Positions 14,729 to 23,546 of a stretch of DNA of 57,532 nucleotides are shown here, in pieces (position 1 is the stretch's first letter; each line of letters begins with the position of its first letter). The translations under genes were made by a program, and so were the position numbers. Location: the NCBI GenBank assembly GCA_902810745.1, contig CADDYW010000020.1, positions 1 to 57,532 on the forward strand. Direction: 5' to 3'. This DNA is from Chloroflexota bacterium. Its GTDB lineage: Bacteria > Chloroflexota > UBA6077 > FW602-bin22 > CADDYW01. The notes under the pieces were generated by a model, which saw only the letters and a program-made list of their open reading frames with translations, was not told the origin of the DNA and made no database searches.

Positions 14729-16639
14729 GTGGATTCGAATCGCGACAAAACTCGTGAAGACGAAGCGCGCGAGCGCCGTCTCATGGCGACGCTCACCGCG
14801 ATCTGTCTCGCGTCACTCATCCTCTCCTGGTTCGCGGCGACACTGCGCCCCCGCCCGACAGCACTGATCGACGCGCTTGCCCTCCTCTCCTACGTCGCTG
14901 GCGGTGGCATTGCGGCGGTTCGGGCGCTGATTCTTCTCAGCAGATTCGAAGTCACCATCGATCTCCTGATGGTCACGGCCGCCCTTGGCGCTGCCTCGGT
15001 TGGCGCGTGGTCCGAAGGGGCGATTCTTCTCTTCCTGTTCTCCCTCAGCAACACGCTGGAACGGTTTGCGCTGCACCGGACACGCCGGGCCATCGAGGAT
15101 CTGCTGGATCTCAGCCCTACCGAGGCAACGGTCCGCCGTGCGGGCGGCGAAGAGCGCATCCCTACCTCTGACCTGCGCATCGGCGACGTGGTCGTGGTTC
15201 GCCCCGGCGAGCGAATTCCGGCCGATGGGGTCGTCGTATTTGGCCAGTCAAGTATCGATCAGTCGCCCGTAACAGGCGAGTCGATCCCGGTCGACAAGGA
15301 GTGCGGAGACACGGTCTTCGCCGGAACGTTGAACCAGCAGGGGGCGATCGAGATCCGCGTCACCCGTGAGCCGAGCGACACAACTCTGCAGCGTATCATT
15401 CGACTGGTCGAAGAGGCCCAGAGCGAGAAGGCACAAACCCAGCAGCTCACCGACTGGTTTGGCCGTCGCTACACTCTTGGGGTCTTCGCGGCGTCCGCGC
15501 TTACTTTCGCCATTCCCTGGCTGCTCCTTGGCCAGCCGTCGCACACCGCGTTCTATCGTGCCATGACGGTTCTCGTGGTCGCGTCGCCGTGCGCGGTCGT
15601 CATCTCGATCCCCGCGGCGATCCTGTCCGCGATCGCGCGAGGAGCCCGCCACGGGATCCTCTTCAAAGGCGGGGCTCACCTCGAACAGGCGGCGCGTATC
15701 GATGCGATCGCATTCGACAAGACCGGAACTTTGACTCTCGGACGCCCCTTGCTGACCCGCGTTCTCGGCGCCCCCGGGGTGAATCCAGACGACGTGCTGC
15801 GCCTCGCGGCATCCGCCGAGAGCCGCTCCGAGCACCCACTCGGACGAGCAATCGTCGAGGGCGCCAACGTGGCGGGCCATTCACTCCTGCCGTGCGAGTC
15901 GCTCACGGCCGTCGTCGGCAAGGGAATCAAAAGCGAGCTCAGCAGCGGCACGGTCTGGGTTGGAAAGCGGGATCTGATCGAGGCTCAGGGTCTCGAGATC
16001 CCACCGTCGCTGCTGGCTGCGGTTGAGGAGCTGGCGCGCGAGGGGCACACGGTGATGTACGTGGCGGATCAGATGCGAACGCTCGGCGCTGTCGCGGCGA
16101 TGGATACGCTTCGACCAACCGCGCTGGAGGCTGTTGCCCGCCTGCGAGCCCTGGGCATTCAGAAGCTCCTGATGCTGACTGGCGACCACGCCGCCGTGGC
16201 TCGAGCCATCGCCGCGCAGGTTGGCATCGCCTTTGAGGCCGAGCTGCTTCCTTCCGATAAGCAGGAGGTCATCCGCGCTCTCACGGCGGAAGGCCGACGG
16301 GTCGCAATGGTTGGGGATGGTATCAACGATGCTCCATCGCTGGCAACTGCCTCGCTCGGAGTTGCACTCGGCGGGAGCAGCACCGACGTCGCGCTCGAAA
16401 CTGCCGACCTCGTTCTCATGGGAGATGATCTGCGCCGTCTCCCCGAAGCAATCGGCCTCGCTCGCGCGACGAACCGCATCATTCGCCAGAACCTCGTCTT
16501 CGCGTTCACGATGATGGGCTTGCTCCTCCTAGCGACCTTCGCAGAATCCCTTCGCCTCCCCTTTGCCGTGGTGGGACACGAGGGGAGCACGGTCCTGGTC
16601 ATTCTCAACGGCTTACGCTTGCTGGCGTATCGCCCGTAG
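14729..16639 (+). CDS. P1B-4-type heavy-metal ATPase (Co/Fe exporter-like)
   Basis: A 636-residue membrane ATPase without N-terminal metal-binding HMA domains. Visible motifs: TGES in the actuator domain, SPC in membrane helix 4 (Cys288), phosphorylated Asp330 in DKTGT, SEHPLG in the nucleotide domain, GDGINDAPSL, and HEGST in helix 6 (His617). SPC together with HEG(G/S)T defines subgroup P1B-4 (CoaT, CtpD, PfeT), whose members export Co(II) or Fe(II). With DtxR, FTR1 and heme genes nearby, iron efflux is attractive but unproven. The start is a GTG without a clear ribosome-binding site; ATG 14783 is an alternative. Confidence 0.9.
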   Translation: MDSNRDKTREDEARERRLMATLTAICLASLILSWFAATLRPRPTALIDALALLSYVAGGGIAAVRALILLSRFEVTIDLLMVTAALGAASVGAWSEGAILLFLFSLSNTLERFALHRTRRAIEDLLDLSPTEATVRRAGGEERIPTSDLRIGDVVVVRPGERIPADGVVVFGQSSIDQSPVTGESIPVDKECGDTVFAGTLNQQGAIEIRVTREPSDTTLQRIIRLVEEAQSEKAQTQQLTDWFGRRYTLGVFAASALTFAIPWLLLGQPSHTAFYRAMTVLVVASPCAVVISIPAAILSAIARGARHGILFKGGAHLEQAARIDAIAFDKTGTLTLGRPLLTRVLGAPGVNPDDVLRLAASAESRSEHPLGRAIVEGANVAGHSLLPCESLTAVVGKGIKSELSSGTVWVGKRDLIEAQGLEIPPSLLAAVEELAREGHTVMYVADQMRTLGAVAAMDTLRPTALEAVARLRALGIQKLLMLTGDHAAVARAIAAQVGIAFEAELLPSDKQEVIRALTAEGRRVAMVGDGINDAPSLATASLGVALGGSSTDVALETADLVLMGDDLRRLPEAIGLARATNRIIRQNLVFAFTMMGLLLLATFAESLRLPFAVVGHEGSTVLVILNGLRLLAYRP

Positions 16640-16644
16640 TACAG

Positions 16645-16670
16645 AGCCAGGCGAGTGCTGGGGCCTGGCT
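16645..16670 (+). terminator. putative terminator of the P1B-4 ATPase gene
   Basis: AGCCAGGC (16645-16652) pairs with GCCTGGCT (16663-16670) around a 10-nt loop, starting 5 bp after the stop codon at 16639. It is followed by TCTC rather than a U-run. Confidence 0.5.
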
Positions 16671-16780
16671 TCTCGGAAGATCGCCCGACGGGCTGCTGTC
16701 CCCGAGTATCGCCCTCGTGAAGACACGAGCACCCCACGGAGGGATGCTGGCCTTTGCCCTCGCTCCCGGCGTCCGGTGGC

Positions 16781-17812
16781 TCAGACGCTCCGGAAGCGCT
16801 GTAGCTTCGCCTGGAAACCGGGGCGCGTCAGGACCGCCCGGTTCACCACGTACGGCGGAGGCTCGCCACGAGCGACGGCGAGCATCTGCTGGCTGTTGAC
16901 TTCGCCCATGGCAATGCTGAGCTCGCGCGTGTGAGCAGCAGTGTGTGGCGACAGCATCACGTTGTCCAGACGAATCAAGGGATCGTCGACCGGCAGCGGC
17001 TCGGTTTCGAAGACGTCCAGGCCTGCCCCGGCAATGCGGCGCTCCTGCAACGCCGCCGTCAGGGCGCGCTGGTCCACGATGGGCCCACGAGCGCAGTTGA
17101 TCAGGTAGGCAGTCGGCTTCATCAGCGACAGCTCGCGCGCGCCGATTAGGCCGCGCGTCTGATCCGTCAGCAAGGCATGAATACAGACAAAATCCGCCTC
17201 GCGCAGAAGCTCGTCGAGGGGAACGAGCTCAACGCCGAGACTTCGCGCCACATCGGCTGATGCGTAGGGATCGTGCGCGAGCACTCGCATCGAGAATGGC
17301 GCGACCAGGCGGGCTAGCTCACTTCCGGTGTTGCCAAAACCGATAATACCGAGCGTCTTTCCCTGGATCTCGTTTCCGCAGTACGCTCCCCGGATGTCCC
17401 ATCGTCCCTGGCGAACAAGTCGATCCTTGTCAAACAGGCGTTTCGCCAGGGCAAGCATGTAGGCGAAGGACGCCGAGGCAACCGGGTGCTTCGACGCCGT
17501 CGGCGTGGTGCAGAGCACGACGTCATTCTCGGTACAGGCGTCGACGTCGACCGTATCGTAGCCGACGCCGTGGCGGGCTATGACCACGAGCTCCCCGGCT
17601 CCCTCCGAGAAGGTTCGACGGGTCACGCGGGGGCCTCCGAGAATCAGCCCGTGGTACGGCCGAATCTGCGACGGCGTAAGCTCCGCGACCCGCTCGGCCA
17701 TGAACTCGTACGTGATGTTCGGCGCCTGATCAAGCGCGCCCAGCCCGATGTCGCCCCAGGCAATCTCGCCCGCGTCGTTCAAGAATCCTCGATCGAGACC
17801 AACCCGAAACAT
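16781..17812 (-). CDS. D-isomer-specific 2-hydroxyacid dehydrogenase
   Basis: A 343-residue NAD-dependent dehydrogenase. The nucleotide-binding core has GIIGFGNTGSELARL, with an acidic residue (AHDPYA) that favours NAD over NADP. The catalytic Arg (INCARGPIVDQRAL), Glu (DVFETEPLP) and His (LSPHTAAHT) triad is complete, and the family segment VIARHGVGYDTVDVDAC is present. The start is put at the ATG at 17812, where TGGAGGA is just upstream; the frame runs on to 18157 only as Arg-rich non-homologous sequence. The substrate could be phosphoglycerate, glyoxylate or another 2-keto acid and cannot be told. It is convergent with the P1B-4 gene and 122 bp downstream of the hsp20 gene. Confidence 0.9.
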   Translation of the reverse strand: MFRVGLDRGFLNDAGEIAWGDIGLGALDQAPNITYEFMAERVAELTPSQIRPYHGLILGGPRVTRRTFSEGAGELVVIARHGVGYDTVDVDACTENDVVLCTTPTASKHPVASASFAYMLALAKRLFDKDRLVRQGRWDIRGAYCGNEIQGKTLGIIGFGNTGSELARLVAPFSMRVLAHDPYASADVARSLGVELVPLDELLREADFVCIHALLTDQTRGLIGARELSLMKPTAYLINCARGPIVDQRALTAALQERRIAGAGLDVFETEPLPVDDPLIRLDNVMLSPHTAAHTRELSIAMGEVNSQQMLAVARGEPPPYVVNRAVLTRPGFQAKLQRFRSV

Positions 17813-17934
17813 GTCCTCCACTCTATCCTTCCGCCGGCGGTTCCAGGACCCGTGCCCACGCACCACGGCACCCCGGTTTTGAGCCCAGGTCCAGGCCGCA
17901 ACCATTCTACCGACGACGAAGACTCTGAACAACT

Positions 17935-18378
17935 CTAGCCGTGGCGCGGGTGGGGACTCTGCGCGTTCACGCCCGCGAATCCCGCGTGCTCCCCGCTCGT
18001 CGGAGAGACACGACCCAGGTGAATGCGATGGGCGACGGTTTCGGCCGACTCCGGTACCGCGACCGTCAGGATCCCGTTGTTGTAGGTCACGTTGGCCCGA
18101 CGACCGTCGACCGGAAAGGGCAGCCTGACCGCTCGAATGTACGGCCCGACGTGCCACTCGTGGATCAGATAGTCTTTCCCTTCTTGTAGCTCGCCCCGCA
18201 TCTCGCCGTGTATAGCAAGCGTGCTACCGCCCACCGTCACCGCGATATCCTCCGGCTCCAGGCCGGGCATCGGCGCGACGACGACAAGCTTGCCACGATT
18301 CACGTAGACATTGATCGGGATCCCGGCATCTACCACTCCATCAGAGCGCGCTCGGGCGAGCACGTCATTCCCGGCCAC
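17935..18378 (-). CDS. Hsp20/alpha-crystallin small heat-shock protein
   Basis: A 147-residue ATP-independent holdase chaperone. The alpha-crystallin domain spans about residues 25-120: NVYVNRGKLVVVAPMPGLEPEDIAVTV, STLAIHGEM, YIRAVRLPFPVDGRRANVTYNNGILTVAVP. The GILTV motif and preceding Asn-Gly turn are characteristic. I choose the GTG at 18378, because GGAGG stands just upstream and the 147-residue length then fits the family. The frame extends to 18549 with a non-homologous Arg/Pro-rich stretch. No CIRCE element is visible. Confidence 0.88.
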   Translation of the reverse strand: MAGNDVLARARSDGVVDAGIPINVYVNRGKLVVVAPMPGLEPEDIAVTVGGSTLAIHGEMRGELQEGKDYLIHEWHVGPYIRAVRLPFPVDGRRANVTYNNGILTVAVPESAETVAHRIHLGRVSPTSGEHAGFAGVNAQSPHPRHG

Positions 18379-18564
18379 CTCGATCACCTCCAGGCAGACT
18401 GCGTGTGCTCTGCTCAGGCAAGACACATACCCGCCAACCGTCTCCCGGAGCGCGGTTCGCCCCGGGTACCGCCTGGGAGGGCGATACGATCCGGGAGACA
18501 GCCGACATCCTCGACCGGAAGGTCTCGATCGAATCGTCGTTGCTGGCACGAGGACGCACGTTTG

Positions 18565-18593
18565 TTGACAATGCCTGCGCTCTCACGGATACT
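18565..18593 (+). promoter_or_regulatory. sigma70-type promoter of the peptidoglycan hydrolase gene
   Basis: A perfect TTGACA at 18565-18570 and GATACT at 18588-18593 are 17 bp apart. Transcription would start near 18600, giving a leader of about 35 nt. Confidence 0.7.
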
Positions 18594-18634
18594 CGCGACA
18601 CTCCTTCGCCAAACCCCGGGAGGAAGATTTTCCG

Positions 18635-20629
18635 ATGCGACCAGGAAAACGAGCCGTGGTAAATCTGCTCGTCCTCGCTCTCCTCGTAACCGGCTGTCTA
18701 GCTCCTCCCCGAGCCCGAGACGCCGTGCCACACGCCGGGTTCCCGCCTTCGGCCGAGGCCGGTGCAAGCTCTGCACAGCCACGGCGAAGCAGCTCGGTCG
18801 ACCCAGCGGCAGCTCTGCCGTCCAGTCTGGCTGGCCGCGCGAGCGCTCTACAGCTTCAATCGGCGTTCGAGGCGGCGGCGAAGGAGTTTGGCGTACCGGA
18901 AAGCATCTTGCTTGCAGTTGCCTACAACGAGTCGCGCTGGGAGAGCCACGACGGGCAGCCGAGTACCGAGGGCGGATACGGCGTCATGCATCTCACGGAC
19001 GTTCAGCCCGCCGGCGACGAAGAGCAGCGAGGCGCTGCGGTCGATCCACTCGACCGCTTGGATTCAGGCGACCGATCGCGGCACACTTTGCTGGAAGCTG
19101 CACAGCTCATCGGCGAGAGTCCCGACACACTCAAGCGCGATCCAGCTCAGAACATACGGGGTGGGGCGGCACTGCTTGCCCACTACGCGAGCGAGATCAA
19201 TGGAACGCGTCCACGGGCCACGTCCGACTGGTACGGCGCGGTCGCCAAGTATCGCGGGACTGAAGAGGCAAGCGTCGCCCGCGACTTCGCCGACACCGTG
19301 TTTGCGACGATCCGGTCTGGCAGGTCGCGCGTCACGACGGATGGACAGATCGTGACGCTTGCCCCCGAAAGCGTTTTCCCGAATACCAGTACGGCAGCAT
19401 TTCTGCCGTCGTCGGCCGCACCGACGTCCGGGACCGAGTGCCCAACGGGTCTCGTGTGCGATTTCGTCCCAGCGTATGCACGAAACTACAATCCGGCGGA
19501 TCGGCCCTCCAACGGCATCGAGATACGATACATCATCATCCACGACACGGAGGAGCCCTACGCGAACGCGATCAGGACGTTCCAGGATCCGCGCAGCTTC
19601 GCCAGCGCCAATTACCTGATTCGCTCGTCGGATGGCCACGTGACCCAGCTCGTGTCGAATCGAGATATTGGTCACCACGCGGGTAACTGGTACTTCAACA
19701 GCCACTCGATCGGTATCGAGCACGAGGGTCACGCCGTCCAGGGCGCAACCTGGTTTAGCGAGCAGCTCTACCAATCGTCGGCGAAGCTGGTCCGCTACCT
19801 TGCAGCGGTGTACCAGGTGCCGCTCGACCGCGCGCACATCATTGGGCACGACAACGTTCCTGCCCAGACACCAGCCGGGCAGTCGCGCATGCACTGGGAT
19901 CCGGGGCCGTTCTGGGATTGGGCGCACTACATGGAGCTCATTGGAGCACCGCTGACCTCGGGTGATAGTCACGGAGCGGGCGACGTTGTGACCATCCTTC
20001 CGCGCTTCGCCACCAACCGGCCGACCGTCAGCGACTGCGACGCCAGTGGCTGCCACGATCTGCCTCGACAGCCAGCCAACTTCGTCTACCTGCGTACCGC
20101 TCCCCGCGCGGACGCACCGCTGATCGCCGACCCGGCGCTGGGTCAGCTTCAGCGTACGGCAGGTCAGGGCACGACCCGCATCGACGACTGGGGCGATCGC
20201 GCGGCAGCCGGTCAGCGCTTCTATCGCGTGGATCTCCAGGGTGACTGGGATGCTATCTACTTTGGCGGACAGAAGGCGTGGTTCTATAATCCGGGTCACG
20301 ATACCAGCACCGTGTCAGGGACGGGCATTCTGGTCAGGCCGAAGGAAGGCAGGGCGTCGATTCCGGTGTACGGGGCGGCTTTTCCAGAAGCTAGTGCCTA
20401 CCCGCCGGGTGAGCAGCCGATGCCTGTTGTCCCTCTCCAGTACGTGATTCCCGCCGGTCAGGTCTACGTCGCCACCGACCTGATCACGGCGGATTACTTC
20501 AACCCTCGAGCCAGCCTGGCGAACGCGCTGCGCGCCGTCGTCACGGGCTCGACGCGGTATTTCCAGATTTTCTTCAGCTATCGACTCGCCTTCGTGCGCG
20601 CAGACGACGTCGACGTCGTCTCACGATAG
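18635..20629 (+). CDS. lipoprotein with lytic-transglycosylase-like and amidase_2 domains
   Basis: A 664-residue exported lipoprotein. The signal peptide ends in the lipobox LVTGC (Cys21). Residues about 70-200 resemble a lysozyme/SLT domain, with Glu99 in YNESRWES and GGYGVMHL following. Residues about 290-430 are an N-acetylmuramoyl-L-alanine amidase_2 domain: YIIIHDTEE (His302), IGHDNV (His405) and WDPGP (Asp422) supply the three zinc ligands. The C-terminal 230 residues are SH3-like wall-binding type sequence with LRTAPRADAPLI. It would cut both glycan and peptide links of peptidoglycan outside the membrane. GGGAGGAAG precedes the ATG. An unusual two-enzyme fusion, well supported for the amidase part and less so for the first. 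Confidence 0.85.
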   Translation: MRPGKRAVVNLLVLALLVTGCLAPPRARDAVPHAGFPPSAEAGASSAQPRRSSSVDPAAALPSSLAGRASALQLQSAFEAAAKEFGVPESILLAVAYNESRWESHDGQPSTEGGYGVMHLTDVQPAGDEEQRGAAVDPLDRLDSGDRSRHTLLEAAQLIGESPDTLKRDPAQNIRGGAALLAHYASEINGTRPRATSDWYGAVAKYRGTEEASVARDFADTVFATIRSGRSRVTTDGQIVTLAPESVFPNTSTAAFLPSSAAPTSGTECPTGLVCDFVPAYARNYNPADRPSNGIEIRYIIIHDTEEPYANAIRTFQDPRSFASANYLIRSSDGHVTQLVSNRDIGHHAGNWYFNSHSIGIEHEGHAVQGATWFSEQLYQSSAKLVRYLAAVYQVPLDRAHIIGHDNVPAQTPAGQSRMHWDPGPFWDWAHYMELIGAPLTSGDSHGAGDVVTILPRFATNRPTVSDCDASGCHDLPRQPANFVYLRTAPRADAPLIADPALGQLQRTAGQGTTRIDDWGDRAAAGQRFYRVDLQGDWDAIYFGGQKAWFYNPGHDTSTVSGTGILVRPKEGRASIPVYGAAFPEASAYPPGEQPMPVVPLQYVIPAGQVYVATDLITADYFNPRASLANALRAVVTGSTRYFQIFFSYRLAFVRADDVDVVSR

Positions 20630-20688
20630 TACGCCGCCGCCCGGGCGATAACGCCGGTCGCGCCAGGGCCATCTCAGGATCCGGTCGA

Positions 20689-23217
20689 TCAGGGCGGCGC
20701 GGTCGCCGCTCGCTGCCACTGTTTCAGCGGCTCCAGCGCGGCGGTCGTCACCAGTGCGGTTCCGAGCGCCAGGAGCCACTCGCCCGGACGGGGGGCCGAC
20801 ACCTGGACGATGGCAGCGATCGCGGGAAGATACAGCGCCGCGAGCAGGCTGGCCACCGTCACCGCGATGACCCACGGGAGCACCGGATTGACCAGCAGAC
20901 TGCAACGCCAGAAAGGCTGGAGGGGCGACCGTGACGATAGGAGCACAACGATCTGTCCCACGACGAGTGCCGCCAGGGCGGTTCCGCGTGCCTCCACGAC
21001 TGGAGCGCCGTGACCGAGCAGCGCCAGATAGAGGATCAGTACGCCTGCCGCGAGCAGGGATCCCTGAGCAAGTGAACGAATGAAATCGCTCGTCACCAGC
21101 AGCCCAGCGCCCGGCGGCCGCGGGGGCCGGCGCATCAGATCCGGCGGTTCCGGGTCACTCTCGAACACCAGCGATGCCGTGGGGTGGACGATGAGCTCGG
21201 ACCAGATCAAGATCGGCGGCAGGAGCAGCAACGGCATGCCAACCAGCGGGACGACCAGCGCGCCGATGAGCAGGGGCGTTTCGAAGGCAATCAGGTACGC
21301 AAATGCGCGCCGCAGGTTCTCGAAGATGCGTCGCCCGTCCCGCACCGCGGCGACAATCGTCGAGAAATTATCGTCGAGAAGGACAAGGTCCGCGGCCTCA
21401 CGCGCGACCTCGGTCCCTCGCAGGCCCATCGCCACGCCGATATCTGCCTCGCGCAGGGCCGGCGCGTCGTTGATGCCGTCGCCGGTCATTGCGACAACCT
21501 GGCCCTGCGCCTTGAGGGCCCGAACCAGGCGGTACTTCTGCTCCGGACGAATGCGTGCGAAGATATCGGCATCGGCTACGATGCGCCTGACCTCCTCGTC
21601 GGTGGCGGTATCGAGAAAGTTTCCCGTCACGATGCGCTCTCGGTGTGGCAGCCGTAACCCCTCCGCGACCGCGTGCGCCGTCACTGGATGATCGCCGGTG
21701 ATCATGATGACACGTATTCCCGCCTCGGAGCATTCCGCCAGCGACTCCGCCACGCCCGGTCTCGGTGGATCGACAAACCCGATGAGCCCCACGAGCTCGA
21801 GTCCGCACTCGTCCGCGAGTCGATGCCCCTCGGTTCGAGCCAGGCGCCCCTCGGCCACGGCAATCACGCGCAGCCCCCGCGACGTCAGAGCCTGATTCGC
21901 TTGGGCCAGCCGCTCTCGCGTCTCGGCCGATGCGCGGCTGCGTTCCAGGATACCCTCTAGCGCTCCCTTGGCACATACCCGGAACGTCGCATCGAATTGC
22001 CAGACGTGCGTTACGTACTTGAGCACCGGATCGAAGGGGTAGTCCTGAGCAAGTCGGTGACGGAAGAGGGCATCGGTGTCGACCCCGTGCGACGCGGCAA
22101 AGCGTACGAGTGCCTGATCGAGCGGGTCGTAGGGATGGGGCTCGGAAGCGAGGATCGCGGCTTCGATCAGCCGTCGCGAAGGTGAATCCAGCGGCTCCGA
22201 GGCCTGACGCACTCCCACGGCCGTTGCGAGAGCCGCCACGTCAAGGCGTCCGATCGTCAGTGTTCCGGTCTTGTCCGCGCAGATAACGGTCGTGGCGCCG
22301 AGCGTCTCGACACTGGTCAGACGACGGACAAGCGCGTGACGCCGGGCGAGGCGCCAGGCGCCCAGGCTGAGATACAGCGAGTAGACGATCGAAAACTCTT
22401 CAGGCAAAGCGGCAATCGCCAGACTGACGCCCGCGGTGATCGCCGCGATCCACCCGCGACCATTGCCCAGCTCGATCGCCGCCACGGCGACGCAGAAGCC
22501 CGCGGCGATGATGGTAGACTGCCAGATCAGCCGGCTGATCAGCTGCTGAAGCGGCGTCGGAGCTTCACGGATGCCCGCGACGAGCGTGCCGATCCGACCA
22601 AAGCGAGTTCGGGGGCCCGTCTCCTCGACACGCATCAGGCCGCGCCCGTCCTGAACGACGGTACCGGCGAAAAGCTGCCGGTCCGGACCCGCCGCGTTCT
22701 TCGTGATCGGCAGTGACTCGCCGGTCAGGGCCGACTCGTCGACGACGACCTGGCTGCCGGAGACGAGAATTCCGTCGGCTGGAACAACGTCTCCCGCGCG
22801 CACGATGACGAGATCGCCCGGCACCAGCTCCTCGGCTGGAATCACCACCTGGGTACCATCGCGCACCACCGCCACCGTCGGGGCGGTTAGTTGCTTCAGT
22901 CGCTCGAGAGCGCGCTCGGCTCGGACCTCCAGGATCGTGCTGACAAGCGCGATCGGGACAACGGCAATCAAGACGACCGCCGCGTCGACGTAATCGCGAA
23001 GGATGAGATAGGTAACGCCAGCAACGACCAGGAGCAGCACCATGGGATCGCTGAGAGGTCGAATCAGCCACTCGAGGAGCATCGGGCGACGTCGCTCGAC
23101 CACGAGGCGATTCGGGCCGTACAGCGCGAGACGTCGCCGAGCTTCTTCGGTCGTGAGACCGGTCTCGGAGATCGTCACTTCAGGTGAGATCGTAACCTGG
23201 TCGCCGCTCCGCCACAT
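20689..23217 (-). CDS. P-type ATPase, PEEF-type (P2-like), cation unknown
   Basis: An 842-residue membrane ATPase with the N-terminal cation-ATPase domain (TTEEARRRLALYGPNRL), TGES in the actuator domain, PEEF at helix 4 where calcium pumps have PEGL, Asp315 in DKTGT, MITGDHP and GDGINDAPALREADIGVAMG. The C-terminal membrane block is complete, with about six helices. The PEEF variant occurs in many bacterial P2-like pumps whose ion is not firmly known. The start is set at the ATG at 23217, with GGAGGAG 7 nt upstream; the extension to 23502 is Arg-rich and not homologous. It is convergent with the lipoprotein gene and divergent from the histidine kinase gene. Confidence 0.9.
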   Translation of the reverse strand: MWRSGDQVTISPEVTISETGLTTEEARRRLALYGPNRLVVERRRPMLLEWLIRPLSDPMVLLLVVAGVTYLILRDYVDAAVVLIAVVPIALVSTILEVRAERALERLKQLTAPTVAVVRDGTQVVIPAEELVPGDLVIVRAGDVVPADGILVSGSQVVVDESALTGESLPITKNAAGPDRQLFAGTVVQDGRGLMRVEETGPRTRFGRIGTLVAGIREAPTPLQQLISRLIWQSTIIAAGFCVAVAAIELGNGRGWIAAITAGVSLAIAALPEEFSIVYSLYLSLGAWRLARRHALVRRLTSVETLGATTVICADKTGTLTIGRLDVAALATAVGVRQASEPLDSPSRRLIEAAILASEPHPYDPLDQALVRFAASHGVDTDALFRHRLAQDYPFDPVLKYVTHVWQFDATFRVCAKGALEGILERSRASAETRERLAQANQALTSRGLRVIAVAEGRLARTEGHRLADECGLELVGLIGFVDPPRPGVAESLAECSEAGIRVIMITGDHPVTAHAVAEGLRLPHRERIVTGNFLDTATDEEVRRIVADADIFARIRPEQKYRLVRALKAQGQVVAMTGDGINDAPALREADIGVAMGLRGTEVAREAADLVLLDDNFSTIVAAVRDGRRIFENLRRAFAYLIAFETPLLIGALVVPLVGMPLLLLPPILIWSELIVHPTASLVFESDPEPPDLMRRPPRPPGAGLLVTSDFIRSLAQGSLLAAGVLILYLALLGHGAPVVEARGTALAALVVGQIVVLLSSRSPLQPFWRCSLLVNPVLPWVIAVTVASLLAALYLPAIAAIVQVSAPRPGEWLLALGTALVTTAALEPLKQWQRAATAPP

Positions 23218-23470
23218 CCGTGCGCTCCTCCGATCGACGTCCGCCCCGGGCGTGCAGGCGTGATTCTTGCGCCCAGACCTGCAAGTCAGGCGCCGGGACG
23301 GACTGCCCGATCGCGTTGCCCCGCATTCCGCTGACACACTCTCCTCAAGCAGTTCGATAGCGGGGCATCGTCTGGCAGCCTTTGCAGATCCTCCCGCCCG
23401 TCCTGCGTATCGCCGAAGGGGCCGTGGTCGGGGAGATTCTGACCGAGGGCCCTCGCGCCGGCCTCTCGGG

Positions 23471-23476
23471 TATAAT
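23471..23476 (+). promoter_or_regulatory. -10 element upstream of the histidine kinase gene
   Basis: A perfect TATAAT; transcription would start near 23483 and give a 64-nt leader. No good -35 box lies 16-18 bp upstream, so an activator may be needed. Confidence 0.5.
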
Positions 23477-23546
23477 GTTTGGCAGCCTTCACCGTCGTCC
23501 ATTCACGAGGCACCTCCGCCCAGATCCCCGAACCTGGAAGACGCGG

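Noticed and set aside
18208..19263. 351-codon plus-strand frame between hsp20 and the lipoprotein
   Set aside because: It overlaps the hsp20 complement and the lipoprotein in another frame; composition is Arg/Ser/Thr-rich.
23382..23546. N-terminal extension of the histidine kinase
   Set aside because: It would include the -10 TATAAT at 23471 and has no transmembrane or domain character; ATG 23547 fits better.
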